This document shows positions 43,701-50,357 of a stretch of DNA of 64,000 nucleotides, one piece after another. The position numbers were made by a program, and so were the translations under genes. Source of the stretch: Streptomyces sp. NL15-2K (GTDB lineage Bacteria > Actinomycetota > Actinomycetes > Streptomycetales > Streptomycetaceae); contig NZ_CP130630.1 in the NCBI RefSeq assembly GCF_030551255.1, positions 6,491,501 through 6,555,500 of the forward strand, in the 5' to 3' direction. The notes below the pieces were generated by a model. The model ran no database searches, was not told the DNA's origin, and saw only the letters and a program-made list of their open reading frames with translations. Within the stretch, counting starts at the first letter, position 1, and every line of letters begins with the position of its first letter.

Positions 43701-43789
43701 GTTGCCGCCGTGATCCCCCGAGCCCGTCTGCCGGTCTTGCCCGCCGCGTGTCTGGGACGTCCCAGCGAGGCATGGACCTTCTTGAACAT
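40781..43789 (-). CDS. Secreted S53 (sedolisin/kumamolisin-type) protease with three C-terminal repeats
   Basis: A 1002-aa exported protease. Residues 1-~50 hold a basic N-terminus and long hydrophobic signal segment; ~80-215 is the sedolisin propeptide. Catalytic residues of the Ser-Glu-Asp triad can be placed at Glu336 and Asp340 (V-E-S-A-L-D), oxyanion Asp at about 424-425 (A-S-G-D-D), and Ser537 (G-G-T-S-A-A-A-P). A Ca-site-like D-E-V-T-G-L-G-S-P follows at ~603. From ~634 to the end are three ~120-residue repeats, each with R-L-L-D-T-R near the start and A-D-V-x-G-Y at the end. ATG 43789 has GGGAG 7 nt upstream. S53 enzymes act at acidic pH. Confidence 0.9.
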   Translation of the reverse strand: MFKKVHASLGRPRHAAGKTGRRARGITAATTAAVALTVAVAATAAYGAVTDRAETGSHAPQRIGTAPRVPAGATAAGTTASGTTLHIGVHLAPRDPQALADFVTAVSTPGNSLYHHYLAKGRFASVFGPTPATIAQVSQALKAAGLTPGKASPDGLSIPVTTTVAKASDAFDIGFRNVRLKDGTTDYMNTAAPALPANTAASVTGIVGLSDVSSITSHHSAVRQASRTGSVAGRGSRAVAPHAYSPGLCTDFTSSGLTDGTDYYSPGKLAGTYGMSSSATAGAGQTVAVLELENVDAGSIAAYQSCVGTNTSVSTVFVDTAAGAGAPATDGSVGVESALDIEDLIGLVPGASIIDYQGVDAQSATDQNVLDVYQRMVTDDQAQVISTSWGVCEAAELSATASAENAIFAEAAAQGQSVVAASGDDGSSDCYVSTGSTAKAVDDPASQPYVTGVGGTTMTGSGSSATQKAWNNDAGGSGGGISSRWAPVVYQGGVATTAKRAVPDVSALADPYTGYPIYFQDDSVSSSPVPGIVGGTSAAAPTWAAAIVQANAGTACQTNGRVGFLNDALYKAARSSYPTNFWDVTSGTNSVYATGYTAAAGYDEVTGLGSPKEAGLITSLCAAKGTAATGASTFHPLSSPKRLLDTRNGTGWGLSSIPSTKPLVAGGTAPVKIEGAGGIPSSGVTGVVLNLTVTGTTGAGSLIAWADGTSKPSTSNLNWTGAGQTIAASATVNVAGDGVVDLRTSSTTHLIADVQGYYTSDTTGSKYTALTPARLLDTRSKVGISTTSKITNAVVSLKVRGHGGVPTGASSVVLNLTATQTVGSGYLEAYPEGATRPTASNVNWSATGTTIPNLVVVPIGSDGNVSLYVHGTSHVIADVSGYFSTSGSAFNAVTPLRLLDTRQTTALGAGKTLALQISGRDAIPSTGVKAVVLTVTVTGTTGSGYLTAWADGGTRPTASNLNWVQGKTIANQVIVPVGSDGKVDFYASSTTQVLADVAGYIG

Positions 43790-44059
43790 GCAGAACTCCC
43801 ATAGAAACTGACTCACCGTCACATCCGTTGAGAGGCAGGAGGAACGGTGGTCGAAGCCGCAATCTGGCAGCCGAGATGCGTGCGCCGGCATGTGTGTCGG
43901 CATGTGCGCCGGCATGTGGGCACGCAGGAGCAATCACCCTGAACCAGACGTGTGTGCGTTTCCTATCAAGAGTTGACAGATGTTGTCCTCAGCCCCAGGG
44001 GAACCATGGGGGGATCTTTGCGACATGGAGACCGGAGCGAACCCGGTGTAGCCTGCCGA
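43790..44059. promoter_or_regulatory. Intergenic region between S53 protease and TnpB-like gene
   Basis: This 270-nt stretch contains the protease promoter region, the 12-nt repeats, and an AT-richer patch around 43960-43985 (TATCAAGAGTTGACAGATG) with a TTGACA that points in the plus direction. The part nearest 44059 is the 3' flank of the TnpB-like gene, where a guide RNA and right end would lie in a functional IS605-type element. Confidence 0.4.
43881..43916. repeat. Three 12-nt tandem repeats upstream of the S53 protease
   Basis: Units TGCGCCGGCATG, TGTGTCGGCATG and TGCGCCGGCATG occupy 43881-43916, about 90 nt upstream of the protease start. They are in the leader and could be regulatory or simple slippage products. 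Confidence 0.7.
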
Positions 44060-45760
44060 TCATCGCGTATCGTTCCTAAAGACTGAGCGGGAGTGAGTCC
44101 TGTTGCCAGAACTCATGCTCAGCCGAACGCCCCGAACGGTGTTGGGCGTTCTGGTCCACCGCGTTCTCGCCGCGTCCGGCGCGCACGGATCGTGTCCGTG
44201 GTCCGGGGATGCGGGGGCGGTTTCCCTCACGCCCCGGGGCCACTGATTCGGCCTGGACGGTCCGATGCCCGCACCCATCGCTCCGGTGGGTGCGGGGCGG
44301 TGCCGTCCGTCGCCGGATCGGGTGCCCAGGGCGCGCCTGCCGATCGCCACGGCGGCCGCGTCGTGGCGAGTGGTCTTCCTGGTGTTGGTGGTGAGGGGCT
44401 TCTGCCAGTGCTGGGCGCCCCACTTGGAGGTGTAGGCCGGGTCGACGGCGACGATGGTGATGCCGAGTTCGGCCGCCATGGACACCAGCCGGGCCCGCAG
44501 CCGGGAGGTGGGCATGCCGGAGATGAGCTTGCGGAACCTTTTGCGGCGGCCGTGCTTCTCCCGGGTCTTCTCCGCTTGGAAGTCGAGGTCTTCGACCGCG
44601 ACCGCGAGGCTGTGGCGTTTGGCCCAGTGCAGCAGGCGGATGAGGGCGTGCCTCACCTGCGCGTCGCGGTGGCCGGCGGTGCCGGACAGGTCGTAGCCGA
44701 ACCGGAGCGGTGCGCCGACGGGGTTGCCGTGCTGGTCGAGGCGCCAGGCGGCGAGATGGTCGGCGTTGGTGTCCACGCCGACCAGCCCGCCCGCGCGGGC
44801 CGCCTCCAGCGGCACCATCTGGACCGGCGGGAGCGTCCATGACGCGGTCAGGTACCAGCGGCTCCGGCCTACGTCTTCGTGGATGCGGTAGGCCACGGCC
44901 CGGTTGGCGGTGACCCGGTCACGCCACTGCTCGCCCCTGTGCGCGAACGCCACGCGGCCGGTGAGCACGTACCGGCCGTGCGGAGCGTTCGCCAGCGGCG
45001 CCAGCGGCGCCGGGAGCTTGATCGAGACCTCGCCGTCGCCGGTGACGCGGATCGTCTCGTTGCCGTAGCTTTTGCCGGACTCGCCGTCGGCCTGCGGGAA
45101 CCGGCGCCCGGCCTCCCACCGGGCGCGCCACTGCTCTTCGGTGAGCCCGGCGGCATCCAGGTTGTGCCGGGTGTTCAGCAGCCGTTTCCCGCCGCGCACC
45201 ACGCGCACGACCCCGGCCTCCCGCTCCGCCCGGGCCGTCTGAAGCCGGTCTTCGAGCACGCGCAGGCGGCGGGACTTGGCAAACCACTCCTGCCGGCTGC
45301 GGTAGCCGCCAGGCGCCTGCTTGGTGCCCTTGTCACCGATGGGCCGGGACAGCCGGTGCTCGATCGTCTCGATCCCGGCCTGAAGGCTCTGGATGTGCGC
45401 GAGCCGGCCACGCCGGGCGAGCGCCCACTGATCGTGGGCGGCCTTCGTGACCGACCCGGCCCAGCGGGAGGAGGACTCCTGTGTGAGAGTGCGCTTGCGC
45501 TCGGCCCACCGCTCACTGTCGTGCTCCAGACCGGCCGCGCACCGCGCCTTCAGATCACGGGAAGCAAGCGAACCGAGCAGGTCGCCGACCAGGCGAAGCA
45601 CCTTCTCGTCCCCAGCGGTCAGGCCCTTGAGCCGGGTACGGATCGCAACCCCCGAGAGACCGGGCACCACGAACGGCGCCACCACCTCCCGCAGCTCACC
45701 CACCCCGTCACCCCCCGGCCCGGTATCGAAGAAATCCCTCACCACACCAACGACCACCAC
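44060..45760 (-). CDS. TnpB-like RuvC protein, full-length copy without zinc ribbon
   Basis: A ~566-aa member of the IS200/IS605 TnpB-related group. The N-terminal ~200 residues are Arg/Lys-rich and helical. The RuvC residues are Asp in V-G-V-D-T-N-A-D-H, Glu in A-V-E-D-L-D-F and Asp in R-H-D-A-A-A-V-A-I-G. The segment between Glu and last Asp, which in canonical TnpB holds a four-cysteine zinc ribbon, has no cysteine (D-P-A-Y-T-S-K-W-G-A-Q-H-W). The C-terminal ~95 residues are Arg/Pro-rich and overlap the place where an omega RNA is usually encoded. No TnpA neighbour. The start (GTG 45760) is uncertain. It may be a guide-dependent nuclease retained after loss of mobility. Confidence 0.75.
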   Translation of the reverse strand: MVVVGVVRDFFDTGPGGDGVGELREVVAPFVVPGLSGVAIRTRLKGLTAGDEKVLRLVGDLLGSLASRDLKARCAAGLEHDSERWAERKRTLTQESSSRWAGSVTKAAHDQWALARRGRLAHIQSLQAGIETIEHRLSRPIGDKGTKQAPGGYRSRQEWFAKSRRLRVLEDRLQTARAEREAGVVRVVRGGKRLLNTRHNLDAAGLTEEQWRARWEAGRRFPQADGESGKSYGNETIRVTGDGEVSIKLPAPLAPLANAPHGRYVLTGRVAFAHRGEQWRDRVTANRAVAYRIHEDVGRSRWYLTASWTLPPVQMVPLEAARAGGLVGVDTNADHLAAWRLDQHGNPVGAPLRFGYDLSGTAGHRDAQVRHALIRLLHWAKRHSLAVAVEDLDFQAEKTREKHGRRKRFRKLISGMPTSRLRARLVSMAAELGITIVAVDPAYTSKWGAQHWQKPLTTNTRKTTRHDAAAVAIGRRALGTRSGDGRHRPAPTGAMGAGIGPSRPNQWPRGVRETAPASPDHGHDPCAPDAARTRWTRTPNTVRGVRLSMSSGNRTHSRSVFRNDTR

Positions 45761-45987
45761 CAGCGAAGGTCACGCATTCGACGCAAGAACTCCCGTTCCC
45801 CGCCGGAGAACATGCCTGACGCTGCCAGGAGGCACACTCATACACGCCAGAACACGCTCAAGCACCGTCGATCCCCACCTGCTCACCACCCCCACCGTCG
45901 CCCTGCCTGCCGGCAGGGCGCTGTCGCGACACGAACCGATCAGAGCCGGCGTGATGGCGCCGCGCAGCCACATACGAGGCGCGCGCG

Positions 45988-46283
45988 TGGTCGGGTCGGC
46001 CGGTACGGTCGGTCTCCAGGTCGCCGGTGTGGCGGGGGTGCCGAGCAGTGGGGTCACCAGTGTCGTGGTGAACGTGACGGCGACCGGCGGGACTTCGTCC
46101 AGCTACGTCACCGTCTATCCGGACGGCAGTCCGCGTCCCGCGGTCTCGAACCTCAACTTCAGCGCGGGCGAGACCTTCCCCAACCTGGTCGTCGTCCCCG
46201 TGATCAACGGAAAGGTCGACTTCTACAACAACGCCGGCAGCGTCAACCTCGTCGCCGACCTGACGGGCTACTTCACCGGCTGA
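45988..46283 (+). pseudogene. Orphan C-terminal repeat domain of a secreted protein
   Basis: About 97 codons read G-L-Q-V-A-G-V-A-G-V-P-S-S-G-V-T-S-V, then Y-P-D-G-S-P-R-P and finish A-D-L-T-G-Y-F-T-G before a stop at 46281-46283. This is the same repeat type that occurs three times in the S53 protease at 40.8-43.8 kb. No signal peptide, catalytic part or credible start precedes it; upstream sequence quickly turns non-coding toward the TnpB-like gene. It is the 3' end of a larger secreted protein whose front was lost, or a small cassette left by rearrangement. Confidence 0.65.
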
Positions 46284-46457
46284 GCCCCACGGCTACGCTT
46301 ACGCGTCTGCTGGGAGCCGTATGTGAAATCCGGTGAGGAATGGACGGTGGTCGAGTCCTGTGAGTCCTTGCAGATATCACTGGCCACATAGCGCGGTGGA
46401 GTCTAAGTTTCCGGTGATGGGGCGTCAATCCTGGATTTACTCGGAAGCTGGACGAAC

Positions 46458-47030
46458 ATGAATTTAACCGTGGGCTCCCAGCCGGTGACGACGGAACGGC
46501 TGGTCCTCCGTCTGTTCACCGCGGATGACCTCGACGATATGTACGCGTATCAACGGCTGCCCGAGGTGGCCAGGTTCCTCTACCGGCCGCCGCGTGATCG
46601 CACGCGCTGCGCCGAGGTCATCGAACGGATCGGGCAGGGCACCCACTGGAAGGAGGACGGCGACAATCTCACGCTGGCGGTCGTCCGCCGCGACGCCCCC
46701 GGGGTCATCGGCGAGGTTCAGGTCACACTGGCGAGCGCGCACGCCCAGCAGGCCGAGATCGGCTGGGTCTTCCACCCCGACCACGGGGGCCGCGGCTACG
46801 CCAGCGAGGCTTCGCTCGCCCTGCGTGACCTGGCCTTTCAACAGCTGGGCGTGCACCGTCTGTTCGCCCGCATCGATGCGGACAACACGGCCTCCGAGCG
46901 GATCTGTGAGCGGTTGTCGATGCGTCGTGAGGCGCATCTGATCGAGAACGACCGTGACGACCGGGGCTGGGGCAGCGAGTACATCTACGCGATCCTCGCC
47001 CGGGAGGTCGACTCCGCCGGGACCGACTAG
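46458..47030 (+). CDS. GNAT-family N-acetyltransferase (RimJ/RimL type)
   Basis: A 190-aa acetyltransferase. It begins with the family pattern T-T-E-R-L-V-L-R, has the acetyl-CoA loop region H-G-G-R-G-Y-A-S-E-A (near residues 109-118), and the strand L-G-V-H-R-L-F-A-R-I-D-A-D-N-T-A-S typical of RimJ/RimL-like enzymes. The acceptor (protein N-terminus, aminoglycoside or small amine) is not predictable. It stands alone, its ATG preceded by GGAAGCTGGA. Confidence 0.82.
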   Translation: MNLTVGSQPVTTERLVLRLFTADDLDDMYAYQRLPEVARFLYRPPRDRTRCAEVIERIGQGTHWKEDGDNLTLAVVRRDAPGVIGEVQVTLASAHAQQAEIGWVFHPDHGGRGYASEASLALRDLAFQQLGVHRLFARIDADNTASERICERLSMRREAHLIENDRDDRGWGSEYIYAILAREVDSAGTD

Positions 47031-47100
47031 GACGGTGCCAGCCGCTCCATGCGGCATGGACAGCGAGCCGGAAGTGGTGCACGCCCGGCCAACCGCACGA

Positions 47101-48786
47101 TCACTTCGCATCCGCATAACACTCCACCACCGCCGTCGTGAACGGAAACCGCACCGGCGTCCGACCGAACGTCAGCCGCCCCGCGAGGTCCGCCGCCTCC
47201 CGGATCGCCGCCACGACCGCCTCCGCCTCCTCCTCGGGACAGTGCACGATCACCTCGTCGTGCTGGAAGAAGACCAGCTCGGCCGCCATGTCCGCGCAGG
47301 TCCGCCGCAAGGCGGCGAGCAGCAGCAGGGCCCAGTCCGCGGCGCTGCCCTGGACGACGAAGTTGCGGGCGAACCGGCCCCGGGCGCGGGCGTTGGTGGA
47401 GGCGTACCCGGGGATCCACTGCCGGTCCTCGGCGTCCTCCTCGGCGGCGGGGATGCCCGCCTCCTCCGCCGTGTCCTCAGTCGCCCCGGCCGCCGGCGGG
47501 CAGGTCCGCCCCAGCCAGGTCCGCACGAGCCGCCCCTCCTCGCCCGCGCGGGCCGCCTCGTCGACGTACGCCACCGCCTTGGGGAAGCGGCGTCTGAGCG
47601 CGGCGAGGTTCTTCAGGCCGTCGCCGGAGGTCTGGCCGTAGACCGCGCCGAGCACGGCGAGTTTGGCCTGGGCGCGGTCGCCGGAGAAGGCGCGGTCGGA
47701 CACCGACTGGTACAGGTCGCTCTCGCGGCCCGCGACCTCCATCAGGCCGGGGTCGCGGGAGATCGCCGCGAGCACGCGCGGCTCCATCTGGTCGGCGTCG
47801 GCGACCACCAGCCGCCAGCCGGGGTCGGCGACCACGGCCCGCCGGATCACCTTGGGGATCTGGAGGCCACCGCCGCCATTGGTGACCCATCTGCCCGTGA
47901 CCGTCCCGCCCGCCAGGAACTCCGGCCGGAAGCGGCCGTCGCGCACCCAGTCCTGCAGCCAGGACCAGCCGTGGGCGACCCAGATCCGGTACAGCTTCTT
48001 GTACTCGACGAGCGGCTTCACGGCCGGATGGTCGACCGACTCGATCTCCCAGCGCCGGGTCGACTTGACCTTGATCCCGGCCTGCGCGAAGGCCTTGACG
48101 ACATCGGCGGGGAGATCGGGGCGCACGCGCCGGCCGAAGGCGGCGGACACCTCGTCGGCGAGTTCGGCCAGGCGCCGGGGCTCGCCGCCGCCCGCGTACC
48201 GCTCGCCGAGCAGGTCGTGCAGCACCCGGCGGTGCACCTCGGCGCTCCACGGCAGTCCGGTCCGGTTCATCTCGGCGGCCACCAGCATCCCCGCCGACTC
48301 GGCGGCGGTCAGCAGCCGCATGCGGTCCGGGTGCGCGGTGGCGTCATGGCGGCGCTGCTGCTCGGCGTACACCTCGACCAGGTCGGCCAGTGGTACGTGC
48401 TCGGCCTGCGGCTCGAAGAGGGATGACTGCGAGCCGGGCTCGGCGGCACGCTGGGGCGGGTCGGGCGGTACGGGGCCGCCGCGCAGCCGGGCCAGGGCGG
48501 CGGCCGCCGAGCGGGGCTCGCCGTACCGCCCCTCGTGGCCGAGGAGGAGCGTCTCCGCGTCCTCGACGTCGTAACACCGCTCCACTCGCACCCCCGCGGC
48601 GAGCAGACGCGGATACGTCTCGGCCGTCGACCGCCACACCCACCGCGTGACCTCCGGCAGGCCGCGCACGGCCTCGGCGGGATCCGCCGCCCGCCGCACC
48701 GGCCCGGCGAGCAGCCCGCCCCGACCGAGGGGGGCGATCTCCACGCCACCGTCCTCGGCCGGAGCGAGAGCCCACCGGTCGGTCAT
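47101..48786 (-). CDS. Family A DNA polymerase, bifunctional 3'-5' exonuclease/polymerase type
   Basis: A 561-aa PolA-like protein, shorter than PolI because it lacks the 5' nuclease. The first ~190 residues take the place of an exonuclease domain but show no obvious DEDD motif. Polymerase motifs are recognisable but diverged: motif A D-A-D-Q-M-E-P-R, motif B region R-A-Q-A-K-L-A-V-L-G-A-V-Y-G, motif C F-F-Q-H-D-E-V-I-V-H. This is the second PolA-like enzyme typical of actinobacteria, probably for repair synthesis. ATG 48786 (M-T-D-R-W) is the best start. Core flank begins here. Confidence 0.85.
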   Translation of the reverse strand: MTDRWALAPAEDGGVEIAPLGRGGLLAGPVRRAADPAEAVRGLPEVTRWVWRSTAETYPRLLAAGVRVERCYDVEDAETLLLGHEGRYGEPRSAAAALARLRGGPVPPDPPQRAAEPGSQSSLFEPQAEHVPLADLVEVYAEQQRRHDATAHPDRMRLLTAAESAGMLVAAEMNRTGLPWSAEVHRRVLHDLLGERYAGGGEPRRLAELADEVSAAFGRRVRPDLPADVVKAFAQAGIKVKSTRRWEIESVDHPAVKPLVEYKKLYRIWVAHGWSWLQDWVRDGRFRPEFLAGGTVTGRWVTNGGGGLQIPKVIRRAVVADPGWRLVVADADQMEPRVLAAISRDPGLMEVAGRESDLYQSVSDRAFSGDRAQAKLAVLGAVYGQTSGDGLKNLAALRRRFPKAVAYVDEAARAGEEGRLVRTWLGRTCPPAAGATEDTAEEAGIPAAEEDAEDRQWIPGYASTNARARGRFARNFVVQGSAADWALLLLAALRRTCADMAAELVFFQHDEVIVHCPEEEAEAVVAAIREAADLAGRLTFGRTPVRFPFTTAVVECYADAK

Positions 48787-48855
48787 GACTGCGAGTGTGG
48801 CAGGAGGGTCTGACAACGACTCGCCGCTGTCAGCCGAGGGCCGCCGGAGGAGAGC

Positions 48856-49587
48856 TCAGCTCTGCCCCTCCTGGGCCTTGAGGTGGCCCTCGAGCGCCTT
48901 GGCCAGCTCGGCCTCCACCGGCGCCTTCTCGATGCCGAGGCCCGCCAGCGGTCCGGTGCCGTGCTCGAACTCCAGCAGGGCCAGCAGGATGTGCTCGGTG
49001 CCGATGTAGTTGTGGCCGAGGCGCAGGGCCTCGCGGAAGGTGAGCTCCAGGACCTTCTTGGCGTCGGACTGGTAGGGGACGAGCTCCGGGACCTCCTCGG
49101 CGGCCGGCGGGAGCGCGGCGGTCGCGGCCTCGCGCACGGCGTCCAGGGAGACGCCCTGCGCGACGATCGCCTTGGCCGCCAGCCCCTCCGGCTCGGCCAG
49201 CAGGCCGAGGAGCAGGTGCGCGGGGACGGTCTCGGAGTTCCGCGCGGCCTTGGCCTCGTTGTGCGCGGCCATGACCACGTTCCGCGCGCGGGGGGTGTAC
49301 CGGCTGAAGCCCTGGTTCGGATCGAGGTCGGTCGACTCCTTGGGCACGAACCGCTTCTGGGCCGCCTGCCGGGTGACGCCCATGCTCTTGCCGATGTCCG
49401 TCCAGGAGGCGCCCGAGCGGCGGGCCTGGTCCACGAAGTGGCCGATCAGGTGGTCGGCCACGTCGCCGAGGTGATCGGCGGCGATCACCGCGTCCTCGAG
49501 CTGGTCGAGGGGCTCGGCGTGCACCTTCTTGATGGCGGCGATGAGGTCGTCGAGGCGTATGGACGACGTGGTGATGGGGTTCGTCAT
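48856..49587 (-). CDS. HTH plus Clp N-terminal double-repeat protein
   Basis: A 243-aa protein without any AAA+ ATPase domain. Residues ~59-78 (S-W-T-D-I-G-K-S-M-G-V-T-R-Q-A-A-Q-K-R-F) fit a helix-turn-helix. Two Clp-N repeats follow (about 93-150 and 165-235), each with the L-L-L-G-L-L or I-L-L-A-L-L helix used by ClpA/ClpC to bind adaptors or substrates. So it couples a DNA-binding segment to a Clp-type peptide-sensing module and may be an autoregulator or a Clp-linked transcription factor. Two perfect palindromes sit directly upstream of its ATG. Confidence 0.83.
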   Translation of the reverse strand: MTNPITTSSIRLDDLIAAIKKVHAEPLDQLEDAVIAADHLGDVADHLIGHFVDQARRSGASWTDIGKSMGVTRQAAQKRFVPKESTDLDPNQGFSRYTPRARNVVMAAHNEAKAARNSETVPAHLLLGLLAEPEGLAAKAIVAQGVSLDAVREAATAALPPAAEEVPELVPYQSDAKKVLELTFREALRLGHNYIGTEHILLALLEFEHGTGPLAGLGIEKAPVEAELAKALEGHLKAQEGQS

Positions 49588-49589
49588 AC

Positions 49590-49635
49590 GTCAACCGTAG
49601 GTTGACACCCTTGGGTGCGTCAACCGCCGGTTGAC
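49590..49635 (-). promoter_or_regulatory. Twin palindromic operator at the Clp-N gene start
   Basis: Two 17-bp perfect inverted repeats, GTCAACCGTAGGTTGAC (49590-49606) and GTCAACCGCCGGTTGAC (49619-49635), start-to-start 29 nt, about three helical turns. The first lies 2 nt upstream of the ATG. Each carries a TTGAC that can serve as a -35 element in either direction, so binding would block transcription. The likely ligand is the encoded HTH/Clp-N protein. Confidence 0.75.
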
Positions 49636-49664
49636 GCCAGCCGGTCGCCACGCGCGCGTGCCGC

Positions 49665-50300
49665 CTACTTCGGTGAGGCCGCCAACCGCACCGCCAGCCC
49701 CGTGAACACCGTCCCGGAGACGATGTTCAGTGCCCGGTTCACCCGCGCACTGCGCCTCAACAGGCCGGCCAGCCGCCCCGAGAGCAGACCCACGAAGCCG
49801 TCCCACAGGAAGCCCATGACCACCAGCGTCACGCCGAGCAGCAGGAACTGACCCCGCACATGGCCGAGCGAGGGGTCCACGAACTGCGGCAGGAACGCCA
49901 CGTTGAAGAGGATCACCTTGGGGTTGAGCAGGTTGGTGACGGCGCCCTGCCAGAAGGCCCGCCGCATCCCCGAACGGGCCTGCGCGCCCTCCTCGCCCGG
50001 CACCGAGCGGTCCCGGAACGCCTTCACCGCCAGGTAGAGCAGATAGGCCGCGCCCGCCCAGCGCAGCACGTGGTACAGCGTCGGCAGCGTCAGGAACAGC
50101 GCCGACAGCCCGAGCGCCGCGGCGACCGCGTGCACGAACATGGCGCAGGCCACGCCGAACGCGGCCATCACCCCGGCCGTGGGCCCGCCCCGTCCGCCCA
50201 TCGCCACGATGAACATCATGTCGGGGCCGGGAGTGACGCAGAGCGCGAAGGCGGCGACGAGGAACGCCGCGTACAGATGCATGTCCACCATGCGGGCCAT
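49665..50300 (-). CDS. LysE/RhtB family amino-acid exporter
   Basis: A 211-aa membrane protein with about six hydrophobic helices. It shows the LysE family start (C-V-T-P-G-P-D-M-M-F-I) and the central N-L-L-N-P-K-V-I-L-F motif. It probably exports an amino acid or derivative using the proton gradient. ATG 50300 was chosen with GGGGAC upstream; M-V-D-M at 50291 is also possible. It is divergent from the DUF2786 gene, 57 nt apart. Confidence 0.88.
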   Translation of the reverse strand: MARMVDMHLYAAFLVAAFALCVTPGPDMMFIVAMGGRGGPTAGVMAAFGVACAMFVHAVAAALGLSALFLTLPTLYHVLRWAGAAYLLYLAVKAFRDRSVPGEEGAQARSGMRRAFWQGAVTNLLNPKVILFNVAFLPQFVDPSLGHVRGQFLLLGVTLVVMGFLWDGFVGLLSGRLAGLLRRSARVNRALNIVSGTVFTGLAVRLAASPK

Positions 50301-50357
50301 GCTCGAAGCCGTCCCCGGGGGCGGCGACCGAATTTCGGGGAGTGAGACGATCGCCGG

